DNA of 53,645 nucleotides from Pseudomonas helleri (GTDB lineage: Bacteria > Pseudomonadota > Gammaproteobacteria > Pseudomonadales > Pseudomonadaceae). The notes beneath the pieces were generated by a model. It searched no databases. It was not told the origin of the DNA and was given only the letters and a program-made list of their open reading frames with translations. The position numbers and the translations under genes were made by a program. The stretch is taken from positions 1 through 53,645 of the forward strand of contig NZ_WIWC01000035.1 in the NCBI RefSeq assembly GCF_009600315.1, in the 5' to 3' direction. How positions within the stretch are numbered: position 1 is the first letter of the stretch; each line of letters begins with the position of its first letter. Below, piece by piece: positions 16,472 through 25,512 of the stretch.

Positions 16472-18319
16472 TTATGGCACCAACTTGTCCAGAAGTGCTT
16501 TGTCACGTACCGCGCCCTTGTCAGCGCTGGTCGCCAGCAAGGCGTAAGCCTTCAAGGCAGTCGTGACTTTACGTGGACGCACTTCCACGGGCTTCCAGCC
16601 TTTCTTGTCTTGCTCGGCACGACGCGCCGCCATTTCTTCGTCGCTGATCAACAGGTTGATCGAACGGTTCGGGATGTCGATCAGTACTTTGTCGCCGTCC
16701 TGCACCAGACCAATCGCGCCACCTGCCGCTGCTTCTGGCGACGCGTGGCCGATGGACAGGCCCGAAGTACCCCCCGAGAAACGGCCGTCGGTGAGCAAGG
16801 CACAGGCTTTGCCCAGCCCTTTGGATTTCAGGTACGAGGTCGGGTAGAGCATTTCTTGCATGCCCGGGCCGCCTTTCGGACCTTCGTAACGAATGATCAC
16901 GATGTCACCGGCCTGCACTTCGTCCGCCAGAATGCCGCGTACGGCGCTGTCCTGGCTTTCGAAGATTTTGGCGTTGCCTTCAAACACGTGAATCGACTCG
17001 TCGACACCGGCAGTTTTGACCACGCAGCCATCCAGCGCGATGTTGCCGTACAGCACAGCCAGGCCGCCTTCTTGCGAGTAGGCGTGCTCAACACTGCGGA
17101 TGCAGCCGTTTTCACGGTCGTCGTCCAGGGTTTCCCAACGGGTCGACTGACTGAACGCGGTTTGCGTCGGGATACCGGCCGGGCCTGCCTTGAAGAAGGT
17201 GTGAACCGCTTCGTCGTCAGTCTGGGTGATGTCCCACTTGGCAATACCTTCGGCCATGGTTTTGCTGTGCACGGTCGGCAGTTCGGTGTGCAGCAAGCCG
17301 CCACGGGCCAGCGAACCCAGAATAGAGAAGATGCCGCCTGCACGGTGCACGTCTTCCATGTGGTACTTCTGAATGTTCGGCGCCACTTTGCACAGCTGCG
17401 GTACATGACGTGACAGGCGGTCGATGTCTTTGAGATCGAAGTCGATTTCGGCCTCTTGGGCAGCGGCCAGCAAGTGCAGGATGGTGTTGGTCGAACCGCC
17501 CATGGCGATGTCCAGCGTCATGGCGTTTTCGAACGCCTTGAAGTTGGCGATGTTACGCGGCAACACCGACTCGTCGTTCTCGACGTAGTACTGGCGGCAC
17601 AGATCAACGATGGTGCGACCTGCTTGCAGGAACAGTTGTTCGCGGTCGCTGTGGGTCGCCAGTGCCGAACCATTGCCGGGCAAGGCCAGGCCAAGGGCTT
17701 CGGTCAGGCAGTTCATCGAGTTGGCGGTGAACATGCCGGAGCATGAGCCGCAGGTCGGGCAGGCGCTGCGCTCGTACTCGGCAACCTTTTCGTCAGAAGC
17801 GCTGGAGTCCGCGGCGATAACCATAGCGTCGACCAAATCGAGGCCGTGGCTGGCCAGCTTGGTTTTACCCGCTTCCATCGGCCCGCCCGAGACGAAAATC
17901 ACCGGAATGTTGAGGCGCAACGAGGCCATCAGCATGCCAGGGGTGATTTTGTCGCAGTTGGAGATGCACACAATGGCGTCGGCGCAGTGGGCGTTGACCA
18001 TGTACTCCACGGAGTCGGCGATAATTTCGCGGCTCGGCAGCGAGTACAACATGCCGTCATGGCCCATCGCGATGCCGTCGTCGACGGCAATGGTGTTGAA
18101 TTCCTTGGCAACGCCACCCGCGCGTTCGATTTCGCGGGCAACCAGCTGGCCCATGTCCTTGAGGTGGACGTGGCCGGGTACGAACTGGGTGAAGGAGTTG
18201 GCAATGGCGATGATCGGCTTCTTGAAGTCGGCATCTTTCATCCCCGTGGCGCGCCACAAAGCGCGGGCACCGGCCATGTTGCGGCCGTGGGTGGAGGTTT
18301 TCGAACGATAGTCAGGCAT
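16472..18319 (-). CDS. ilvD: Dihydroxy-acid dehydratase
   Basis: IlvD dehydrates 2,3-dihydroxy-isovalerate and -methylvalerate to the 2-oxo acids that precede valine, leucine and isoleucine. It needs an iron-sulfur cluster. The 615-residue length equals the E. coli type. Cluster and active-site elements are visible: NCDK (Cys122, Lys124) and CPTCGSCSGMF (187-197), with the catalytic C-terminal block DGRFSGGTSGLSIGHASPEA. The gene is monocistronic, with its own terminator. No leader-peptide attenuator could be seen in the 247 bp upstream. Confidence 0.97.
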   Translation of the reverse strand: MPDYRSKTSTHGRNMAGARALWRATGMKDADFKKPIIAIANSFTQFVPGHVHLKDMGQLVAREIERAGGVAKEFNTIAVDDGIAMGHDGMLYSLPSREIIADSVEYMVNAHCADAIVCISNCDKITPGMLMASLRLNIPVIFVSGGPMEAGKTKLASHGLDLVDAMVIAADSSASDEKVAEYERSACPTCGSCSGMFTANSMNCLTEALGLALPGNGSALATHSDREQLFLQAGRTIVDLCRQYYVENDESVLPRNIANFKAFENAMTLDIAMGGSTNTILHLLAAAQEAEIDFDLKDIDRLSRHVPQLCKVAPNIQKYHMEDVHRAGGIFSILGSLARGGLLHTELPTVHSKTMAEGIAKWDITQTDDEAVHTFFKAGPAGIPTQTAFSQSTRWETLDDDRENGCIRSVEHAYSQEGGLAVLYGNIALDGCVVKTAGVDESIHVFEGNAKIFESQDSAVRGILADEVQAGDIVIIRYEGPKGGPGMQEMLYPTSYLKSKGLGKACALLTDGRFSGGTSGLSIGHASPEAAAGGAIGLVQDGDKVLIDIPNRSINLLISDEEMAARRAEQDKKGWKPVEVRPRKVTTALKAYALLATSADKGAVRDKALLDKLVP

Positions 18320-18566
18320 GGAGCAACTCCGGGCGGCTAATCAGGTAACAAACAGGGAAGTGAGCTTCTAATGACAGGCGGATCACACAGAAAATGACCA
18401 CGTATCCGCGAGTTGCCGTAAACGCTGCGGGATCGCCGCGCGTCTGGGCTTGAGCTCATAAACCCGCCGGGGATGATTGGCGATGAATGCACCGATTCTA
18501 CACGGCTGATAGCCGGAGGGAATGGGGGTAGAGTGCGCAGGTGCTGTTCTTCGATAAGGATTCACC

Positions 18567-20255
18567 ATGCTGACACTCAACCGTTCTGCCAAAACCTCGT
18601 TATCTATAGGGCTGGCGCAAGGCCTGTTGCTATGGCTGGCCAGTGTTATCGCTGAGCCGGGGATGAAGTTCGCCTTGGTCACGGCCGTACTGGTTGGCGG
18701 CATTAACCTGCTGCTGTTGGGCGACAACATTCGGCGGCGTGGCACAGGCTGGCTGGTGCTCGGGCTGACCGTGGTGATGACGGCGATCAGTGGCTGGGTG
18801 TTTTGGGAAGGAGACGATACCGGGCGCCCCGGCAATTGGCTGCCGGGGAGCTGGACCTGTTTTGCAGTGGTGATTACCTACATTTGCACCGCTTTCATAT
18901 TGAGCTGGCCCACCCGTGAAGGGCGAGCGCCCCGTTACGAAGACCTATTCCGCCATGCGTGGGACACGGTGTTTATCGTATTGCTGGGCTTGCTGCTGAA
19001 CGCGGTGTTTTGGGCGCTGCTGCTGTTATGGGGCAGTTTGTTCAAGATGCTCGGCATCGTGGCGCTGAACAAACTGTTCTCGGCGGATGGCTTCATCTAT
19101 GTGGCCTCGGCGATGGTGTTTGCGCTGGGTGTGAACATGGGCCGCGACAATGATCGGGTGATCGGCCTGCTGCGTGGCATTTTGCTCACGCTGTGCCGCG
19201 TATTGCTGCCATTGAGCGCGTTGATCGTCATCGTGTTCACCTTCGCTTTGCCCTTTACCGGGCTGGCGCCGATCTGGGCCACGGGTTACTCGACGACGAT
19301 CATGTTATGTCTGGTGGCCGCCAACCTGTTTTTGTTGAATGGGGTCTTTCAAGACGGCGCACAGAACAGTGGTTATCCGGTCTGGCTGCTGCGCATGGTC
19401 GACCTGTGCCTGTTGTGCTTGCCGGTACTCGTCGGGTTGGCCGGGTATTCGACGTGGCTGCGCATCGAACAATATGGACTCACTCCGAGCCGCTTGCTGG
19501 CGATGCTGCTGGTGGGTGTGATGTTCGCTCATAGCCTGGCGGCGGTGTGGGCGGTGATCGTCCCGAAGGGTCAATGGCTAGGGCGTTTGCGTGTCAGCAA
19601 CCCGGCGATTGCACTGATGACCGTGCTGGTGTTGCTGGTGATACATACGCCGTGGCTCAGCCCGTTACAGTTCAGCGCACAGAATCAGGTGCAGCGGCTC
19701 ATTGAGGGGAAAACCCCGGTTGAACGCTTTGATGCCGATACCTTGCGAAATCGCTTGGGAGCGCCCGGAAGGCAGGCGTATGAGGCTTTGTTGGCTCAGG
19801 TCGAGCAGGGGCAGGTACTGACACCCGAGGCGCGGCCGATGTTATTGAAGCGGCTAAAGGAAGCTGAAACCAGCACTGGCCACTCGAGTGAACGTGTCAT
19901 CGAGTGGATCGGCCCCAAAGTTGAAGGCAGCGAACAATTCGACACGCCGCAGATCGGCGGTAATGCATGCAGAGGCGGAGGCTGCGTGTTGTGGGCGGTG
20001 GATCTGGATCAAGACGGGCAGGACGAAGTGTTACGCGTGTCCCAGAGCGATCGGTATGACGCGCCTGAATTTTTCAAGCGTGACGCTCAGGGCTCATGGC
20101 AGCTAGTCGGGAGGTATGAGGGTGTTGAAAACGCCCAGGCGTTGATCGAAAAGATTCGTCAGGGTGACGTGAAGGTCGTCAAACCGCGCTATCAATCGTT
20201 GCAGGTGGAGGGCGTGATACTCGACCCGCAGGTAAATCACACGCTTGAGCCTTGA
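18567..20255 (+). CDS. DUF4153-type multispanning membrane protein (copy 1)
   Basis: A 562-residue protein with about ten hydrophobic helices in residues 13-360, and a hydrophilic C-terminal tail of about 200 residues. The membrane part, with SWPTREGRAPRYEDLFRHAW near 113-132, resembles the DUF4153 family of unknown function. The tail ends in a compact motif, VDLDQDGQDEVL (about 476-487), that looks like the Asp-rich calcium loop of FG-GAP/VCBS repeats. It has a tandem paralogue immediately downstream. Start ATG 18567 follows a GATAAGGA-type ribosome site. No transport or enzymatic role can be assigned. Confidence 0.82.
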   Translation: MLTLNRSAKTSLSIGLAQGLLLWLASVIAEPGMKFALVTAVLVGGINLLLLGDNIRRRGTGWLVLGLTVVMTAISGWVFWEGDDTGRPGNWLPGSWTCFAVVITYICTAFILSWPTREGRAPRYEDLFRHAWDTVFIVLLGLLLNAVFWALLLLWGSLFKMLGIVALNKLFSADGFIYVASAMVFALGVNMGRDNDRVIGLLRGILLTLCRVLLPLSALIVIVFTFALPFTGLAPIWATGYSTTIMLCLVAANLFLLNGVFQDGAQNSGYPVWLLRMVDLCLLCLPVLVGLAGYSTWLRIEQYGLTPSRLLAMLLVGVMFAHSLAAVWAVIVPKGQWLGRLRVSNPAIALMTVLVLLVIHTPWLSPLQFSAQNQVQRLIEGKTPVERFDADTLRNRLGAPGRQAYEALLAQVEQGQVLTPEARPMLLKRLKEAETSTGHSSERVIEWIGPKVEGSEQFDTPQIGGNACRGGGCVLWAVDLDQDGQDEVLRVSQSDRYDAPEFFKRDAQGSWQLVGRYEGVENAQALIEKIRQGDVKVVKPRYQSLQVEGVILDPQVNHTLEP

Positions 20256-20398
20256 TCTCAATCTTTTAAAGGCCTGTGCCCGCCTGCGTTTACGCGCAGT
20301 TGGGCAGCACCTTGCTTAATGCATTGAGAAGTTTTACCCAGTTTCGTGTTTTGAAGGTATTTGTTGTGTAAGAAAAGTTACTCTTTTAAGAGGGGATT

Positions 20399-20404
20399 TA
20401 TAAT
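20399..20404 (+). promoter_or_regulatory. Possible -10 box upstream of DUF4153 copy 2
   Basis: A perfect TATAAT sits in a very AT-rich 190-bp stretch before the second DUF4153 gene. No good TTGACA lies 16-18 bases upstream (AGTTAC at 17). Transcription from here would give a leader of about 120 bases. The palindrome CTCTTTTAAGAG (20381-20392) is next to it. Confidence 0.3.
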
Positions 20405-20529
20405 TAAGGCGTAGTCAATTTCTTTATTGGTTTTAAAGTGCAATTAATTATTTTGTAATATTTCCACTGATTAAGTTTATGCCCTTAATCCTTAGGATGG
20501 CAGCTTCTATTTGTCCTGAGGTTTTTAAT

Positions 20530-22206
20530 ATGTTCATTGTGAGAAACGTTAAAGATGCTCTGGTCGTTGGGCTGATTCAAGGGGTTTTTATTTGGTGGAT
20601 GTTGTTGTCCTCGATAAATGTCGTGCGAGGCGTCCTGCTCGTTACGGTAGCGTTGGGCGCTTTCAATATATTGTTGTTGGGAGAAAACTTTCGCGAACGT
20701 GGTACTCATTGGTGGGTGATGGGTTTAACTGCGGTTATCGGTGTCATAACCGGTTGGGGGCTAATGCTAACGGGTGCAGGGGGTGACTCAACGGGATGGA
20801 TGACCTATGGCTGGATCTTTTACGCGATAGTCATTAACTATATTGGCATGGCTTTTATATTAAGTTGGCCAAGCCGTTCCGGAAAACTCCCTCGTTATGA
20901 AGACTTGTTCCGGCATGCGTGGGATACCGTGTTTATCATGGTGTTGGGCGTGTTGATGTGCGCCGTATTCTGGTTTTTGATGGCGCTGTGTGCCGCCGCA
21001 TTCACAATGATCGGAATCCCTATTTTCAACCTCCTGTTCTTTACTGGTTTTTTTATCATCGTGAGTTCCTGCGCAGCCATTGCTGTCGGTATACCCATAG
21101 GCCGAGAGAACCACTTTGTCATTGGCACGCTTCGCACATTCTTGCTTAAGTTATGCCGCTTTCTGCTGCCACTGGCTGCGCTGATCACTCTATGTTTTAC
21201 ATTCGCGTTGCCATTTGTGGGGCTTGAGCCGGTCGCAGGCCGGGGCTATTCCACCAAGACCCTTTTGTGTCTGGTGATAGCTAATGTGTTTCTGGTCAAC
21301 GGTGTATTTCAGGATGGCATTCACCGCACCTCACAAGAGGATGCATACCCTGTATGGCTGCGGCTGATGGTAAATGTGTCACTGCTGTGCTTGCCGGTGC
21401 TCACGCTATTGGCGGGGTATTCACTGTGGCTGCGCATAGACGAGTACGGATTGACCCCCAACCGCTTCAAAGCAAGCCTGCTGACAGTGGTCATGCTGGC
21501 TTACAGTGTTGCAGCCACATGGGCAGTACTCGCACCACAACGCCTGTGGTTATGGAGCATGCGGGTCAGTAACTCGCTGATTGCCTTAATGATTGTACTG
21601 ATGATGCTGGTCATGAATACGCCGTGGTTCAGTCCGCTGCAATTAAGCGCTAATAACCAGGTGGAACGCTTATTGAGTGGTAAGACTGAGGTCGAAAACT
21701 TCGATAGCAAAGCGCTGCGCGATTTTGGGCTGCCGGGCAAGCAGGCGTATGAAGCATTAATAGCGCAAGTTGAGCAAGGCCAAGTGCTGACACAGCATGT
21801 GCGAAAGGAACTGTTGGAACGCCTCGAGAAGGGCGGTACTGCCTACTCTGATCACTGGAAGCTATATACGCCGCAATGGATTGGACCAAAGGTTGAAGGC
21901 AGCGATCAATTCGACGATCCGCAGGATTACCCAATGGCGTGTTCGGGGGGACCTTGCGTACTTTGGGCAGTCGATCTGGATCTGGACGGCGAGGACGAAG
22001 TGCTGAAATTAGGCAAACGGGATGGGTATGAAACGCCCAATTTCTTCAAACGAAATGCCTTTGGCATCTGGCAGCACGGCGGTAGTTATGATTCTGTTAA
22101 AAACGCCTTGACCATGATTAAACATATTCGTCAGGGGGCGGTGAAAGTGGTGAAGCCACGATATCAATCGTTGCAGGTGGAAGACGAGATACTCGACCCA
22201 AGATAA
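20530..22206 (+). CDS. DUF4153-type multispanning membrane protein (copy 2)
   Basis: A 558-residue paralogue of the preceding protein. The two align end to end, for example RNVKDALVVGLIQG against RSAKTSLSIGLAQG, and SWPSRSGKLPRYEDLFRHAW. The same C-terminal loop occurs as VDLDLDGEDEVLKL. ATG 20530 is used because it aligns with the start of copy 1 and has a TGAGG ribosome site; an in-frame ATG 17 codons upstream is less likely. The N-terminal third uses more AT-rich codons than its neighbours. Function unknown; the duplication may allow different expression. Confidence 0.82.
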   Translation: MFIVRNVKDALVVGLIQGVFIWWMLLSSINVVRGVLLVTVALGAFNILLLGENFRERGTHWWVMGLTAVIGVITGWGLMLTGAGGDSTGWMTYGWIFYAIVINYIGMAFILSWPSRSGKLPRYEDLFRHAWDTVFIMVLGVLMCAVFWFLMALCAAAFTMIGIPIFNLLFFTGFFIIVSSCAAIAVGIPIGRENHFVIGTLRTFLLKLCRFLLPLAALITLCFTFALPFVGLEPVAGRGYSTKTLLCLVIANVFLVNGVFQDGIHRTSQEDAYPVWLRLMVNVSLLCLPVLTLLAGYSLWLRIDEYGLTPNRFKASLLTVVMLAYSVAATWAVLAPQRLWLWSMRVSNSLIALMIVLMMLVMNTPWFSPLQLSANNQVERLLSGKTEVENFDSKALRDFGLPGKQAYEALIAQVEQGQVLTQHVRKELLERLEKGGTAYSDHWKLYTPQWIGPKVEGSDQFDDPQDYPMACSGGPCVLWAVDLDLDGEDEVLKLGKRDGYETPNFFKRNAFGIWQHGGSYDSVKNALTMIKHIRQGAVKVVKPRYQSLQVEDEILDPR

Positions 22207-22208
22207 CC

Positions 22209-22341
22209 GTAGCAGCTGCCGCAGGCTGCGTCCGGCGGCGCAGCCGTCGAAAAGTCGGAGCCTTTGGTTTATCAGGAAAACCGGGAACTCAGACTTTACG
22301 ATTGCTTCGTAATCGCACGCCCCCTGCGGCAACTGCTACGG
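22209..22341. repeat. Paired REP-type element after DUF4153 copy 2
   Basis: The left arm starts GTAGCAGCTGCCGCAGGCTG (22209); the right arm (about 22299-22341) is a decayed reverse copy ending CTGCGGCAACTGCTACGG. The core resembles that of 11220-11352 (compare ATCAGGAAAACCGGGAACT with TTCAGAAAGACCGCAACTT). It lies between convergent genes, 2 bp after the stop at 22206 and 13 bp before the rlmI stop. Confidence 0.8.
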
Positions 22342-22354
22342 GTTTGAGTTTGCT

Positions 22355-23551
22355 TTAACTGTTAGGCAGCAAACGGCAGGTGATGCTCTTGATGTAACGG
22401 GTTTCAGCAATGGCCGGGTGTACCGGGTGATCCGGGCCTTGGCCGCCGCGCTCCAGCAGTTGCATGTTGCGATCCAGATGGCGAGCGCTGGTCAGCAGGA
22501 TGTTTTGCAGGTCATCCTCAGGCAGATGCATCGAGCACGATGCGCTGACCAGAATCCCGTCCTTGTTGAGCAGGCGCATGGCTTGCTCGTTCAGGCGGCG
22601 GTAAGCCCCTTCGCCGTTCTTGATGTCTTTCTTGCGCTTAATAAAGGCAGGCGGATCGGCCACGATTACGTCGAAACGCTCTTCGTTGGCTTTCAACTCC
22701 TTGAGGGCTTCAAACACGTCACCTTCCATGCAGGTCACTTTCTCGGCAAAGCCGTTCAGTGCCGCATTGCGTTCAACACCGTCCAGTGCAAACGACGAGG
22801 CGTCTACACAGAAGACTTCGCTGGCGCCGAAGGCCGCGGCCTGAATACCCCAACCGCCGATGTAGCTGTACAGGTCCAGAACACGCTTGCCTTTAACGTA
22901 CGGGGCCAGACGCGCGCGGTTCATGCGGTGGTCGTAGAACCAGCCGGTTTTCTGGCCGGCGATCACCGGTGCTTCGAACTTCACGCCGTTCTCTTCCAGC
23001 GCTACCCACTCCGGTACCAGGCCGAAGACGGTTTCTACATAACGCTCCAGGCCTTCCGCATCACGGGCAGCTGAGTCGTTTTTGAACAGAATGCCGCTTG
23101 GCTTGATCACTTGAACCAGCGCCGCGATCACGTCAGCTTTGTGCTGCTCCATCGTGGCAGAAGCCAATTGCACCACCAGGATGTCGCCGAAACGATCCAC
23201 CACCAGACCCGGCAGCAAATCGGAATCGCCGTACACCAGGCGGTAGAAAGGCTTGTCGAACAGGCGCTCGCGCAGGGACAAGGCCACGTTCAGGCGGTGG
23301 ACCAACAACGATTTGTCCAAAGGCAGCTTGGCGTCACGCGACAACAAACGCGCACAGATCAAGTTGTTCGGGCTCATGGCCACGATGCCCAGCGGCTTGC
23401 CACCGGCTGATTCGAGCACCGCCTGATCACCGGCCTTGAAACCGTGAAGTGGGGTGGCGGCTACATCAATTTCATTGCTGTAGACCCACAAGTGGCCGGC
23501 GCGCAGGCGTCGATCGGCATTGGCTTTAAGGCGCAGGCTTGGCAGGGACAT
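22355..23551 (-). CDS. rlmI: 23S rRNA (cytosine-1962-C5)-methyltransferase
   Basis: RlmI methylates C1962 of 23S rRNA. The 398-residue protein has an N-terminal PUA RNA-binding domain (about 1-75, LRAGHLWVYSNEI), a linker, and a C-terminal Rossmann methyltransferase domain with VLDLYSYIGGWG (224-235), DPPAF (299-303) and a SCSMH motif near 343 whose cysteine is typical of this family. It is the last gene before the repeat on its strand. The assignment to RlmI rather than another COG1092 methyltransferase rests on length and domain order. Confidence 0.9.
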   Translation of the reverse strand: MSLPSLRLKANADRRLRAGHLWVYSNEIDVAATPLHGFKAGDQAVLESAGGKPLGIVAMSPNNLICARLLSRDAKLPLDKSLLVHRLNVALSLRERLFDKPFYRLVYGDSDLLPGLVVDRFGDILVVQLASATMEQHKADVIAALVQVIKPSGILFKNDSAARDAEGLERYVETVFGLVPEWVALEENGVKFEAPVIAGQKTGWFYDHRMNRARLAPYVKGKRVLDLYSYIGGWGIQAAAFGASEVFCVDASSFALDGVERNAALNGFAEKVTCMEGDVFEALKELKANEERFDVIVADPPAFIKRKKDIKNGEGAYRRLNEQAMRLLNKDGILVSASCSMHLPEDDLQNILLTSARHLDRNMQLLERGGQGPDHPVHPAIAETRYIKSITCRLLPNS

Positions 23552-23698
23552 GACGTCGCTCCGGGTATTGAAAAGGGCGCGATTATAGCCCTAGACACGG
23601 CCTTCAAGCTCAGTTGATTCGCGGTATTGCGTCGGATTACCTGCCCTCGGGGTCAGAGAATTCCGCTAGAATCGCCCGCTATTCCAGAGTGAGTCCCC

Positions 23699-24565
23699 AT
23701 GCCTCCCGAGCTTTCCTCCGAACAGATCAGCGTTGCCCTGCAAGGCATCAGCGTACCGCCTCAGCCGCAAATCATGGTGGACTTGCAGATGGAGCAATAC
23801 ATGCCCGACCCTGATCTTGAGGTGATCGCCGGTTTGATCGCTCAAGACCCGGGGTTGTCTGGCGCGCTGATGAAAATCGTCAACTCGCCGTATTACGGTC
23901 TGACCAACAAAATGGCCTCCATTCGTAGAGCCGTGACGTTGCTGGGCAGCCGTACTGTGATCAATTTGATCAATGCGCAGTCGATCAAGGGCGAGATGAG
24001 TGATGACACCATCGTGACCCTCAACCGTTTTTGGGACTCGGCGCAGGACGTGGCCATGACCAGCATGACGCTGGCCAAGCGCACGGGCGCCCAGGCGGTG
24101 GATGAAGCTTATGCCTTAGGCTTGTTCCACGATTGCGGCATCCCATTGATGCTCAAGCGCTTCCCCGATTACATGCGCGTGCTGGAACAGGGCTATGCCG
24201 ATGCCGGGCCAGACAGTCGCGTAGTGGACATTGAAAACCGGCACTTCAACACCAACCATGCGGTGGTGGGCTATTACACGGCCAAGTCCTGGCGTCTGCC
24301 TGAACACCTGACGCACGCCATTGCCAATCACCACAATGCGCTGGCGATTTTCAGTGATGACTCGTCACGCCAAAGCCAGCTTAAAAACCTGCTGGCGACG
24401 TTGAAGATGGCCGAGCACATTTGTGCCTCGCATAAGGTGCTGGGTAATCAGCGCGATGATCATGAGTGGAACAGCATCAGTCACTTGGTGCTGGATTACG
24501 TGGGGTTGTCTGAGTACGACTTTGACAACCTGAAAGAAAGTATTCGCGACTTGGGGGTGCACTGA
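23699..24565 (+). CDS. HDOD-domain signalling protein
   Basis: A 288-residue cytoplasmic protein consisting largely of one HDOD domain (about residues 20-215): LQMEQYMPDPDLEVIAGLIA, then DPGLSGALMKIVNSPYYG, RRAVTLLGSRTV and the LFHDCGIPLML segment. HDOD domains are degenerate HD domains without phosphohydrolase activity and are linked to chemotaxis, c-di-GMP and stress control. No catalytic GGDEF or EAL domain is attached. Its TGA is directly followed by the mutM ATG, so the pair is cotranscribed, as in other Pseudomonas. Confidence 0.87.
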   Translation: MPPELSSEQISVALQGISVPPQPQIMVDLQMEQYMPDPDLEVIAGLIAQDPGLSGALMKIVNSPYYGLTNKMASIRRAVTLLGSRTVINLINAQSIKGEMSDDTIVTLNRFWDSAQDVAMTSMTLAKRTGAQAVDEAYALGLFHDCGIPLMLKRFPDYMRVLEQGYADAGPDSRVVDIENRHFNTNHAVVGYYTAKSWRLPEHLTHAIANHHNALAIFSDDSSRQSQLKNLLATLKMAEHICASHKVLGNQRDDHEWNSISHLVLDYVGLSEYDFDNLKESIRDLGVH

Positions 24566-25378
24566 ATGCCTGAACTGCCAGAAGTCGAAACAACCCGTCG
24601 TGGCATTGCTCCGCACCTCGAAGGGCAGCGGGTCAGCCGTGTGGTCGTGCGCGAACGGCGCCTGCGCTGGCCGATCCCGGACGATCTGGATGTGCGCCTG
24701 TCGGGGCAGAAGATCATCAAGGTCGAGCGCCGTGCTAAATACCTATTGATCAACGCTGAGGTGGGCACGTTGATCAGTCATTTGGGCATGTCCGGCAATT
24801 TGCGTCTGGTGGAGGCCGGTTTACCGGCGGCCAAGCACGAGCATGTGGACATTGAACTGGAGTCGGGGCTGGCCTTGCGGTACACCGACCCGCGGCGCTT
24901 TGGTGCGATGCTCTGGAGCCTTGACCCGCTCAACCACGAGTTGCTGATCAAACTGGGGCCGGAGCCACTGACCGATCTGTTTGAAGGTGATCGACTGTTT
25001 CAGATGTCACGCAAACGCTCGATGGCGGTCAAGCCATTCATTATGGATAACGCCGTGGTGGTGGGCGTGGGCAATATCTATGCGACCGAAGCGCTGTTTG
25101 CGGCAGGCATCGACCCGCGCCGCGAGGCGGGCAGTATTTCCAGGGCGCGCTATTTGAAACTGGCGATTGAGATCAAGCGGATTCTGGCTGCCGCCATTGA
25201 GCGCGGTGGCACTACCTTGCGCGACTTTATTGGTGGTGACGGTCAGCCGGGATATTTTCAGCAGGAACTGTTTGTGTACGGCCGTGGCTATGAACCGTGC
25301 AAGGTTTGTGGCACTGAGTTACGCGAAGTCAAACTGGGCCAGCGCGCCAGCGTGTTCTGCCCGCGTTGCCAGAAGTAA
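24566..25378 (+). CDS. mutM: Formamidopyrimidine-DNA glycosylase
   Basis: MutM (Fpg) removes 8-oxoguanine and formamidopyrimidines and nicks the abasic site. The protein has 270 residues. It begins PELPEVE after Met removal, giving the N-terminal Pro nucleophile and catalytic Glu; Lys57 is in the KVERRAKYLL region. The H2TH segment (DNAVVVGVGNIYATEALF) and C-terminal zinc finger (Cys245, Cys248, Cys265, Cys268) are intact. It starts immediately after the HDOD gene stop. Confidence 0.97.
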   Translation: MPELPEVETTRRGIAPHLEGQRVSRVVVRERRLRWPIPDDLDVRLSGQKIIKVERRAKYLLINAEVGTLISHLGMSGNLRLVEAGLPAAKHEHVDIELESGLALRYTDPRRFGAMLWSLDPLNHELLIKLGPEPLTDLFEGDRLFQMSRKRSMAVKPFIMDNAVVVGVGNIYATEALFAAGIDPRREAGSISRARYLKLAIEIKRILAAAIERGGTTLRDFIGGDGQPGYFQQELFVYGRGYEPCKVCGTELREVKLGQRASVFCPRCQK

Positions 25379-25391
25379 CCGACGCAATGCC

Positions 25392-25498
25392 TTGTAGCCG
25401 CTGACGAGGAACGAAGGCTGCGATGGGCTGCGTAGCGGCCCCGATTTTGAGGTTCTGTAGACCCTCATCGCAGCCTTCGTACCTCGTCAGCGACTACA
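25392..25498. repeat. Inverted repeat between mutM and the ferredoxin gene
   Basis: The arm TTGTAGCCGCTGACGAGGAA (from 25392) through AAGGCTGCGATG is matched in reverse by CATCGCAGCCTTCGTACCTC to CGACTACAG (to 25498). Arms are about 33 bases; the core is about 40. The arm type is the same as at 8435-8580. The element separates two convergent genes and may serve as a terminator. Confidence 0.8.
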
Positions 25499-25512
25499 GC
25501 ACACCCACAAAA

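Noticed and set aside
16454..17413. 319-codon plus-strand frame opposite ilvD
   Set aside because: Antisense shadow of ilvD, which is intact and full length with its cluster cysteines.
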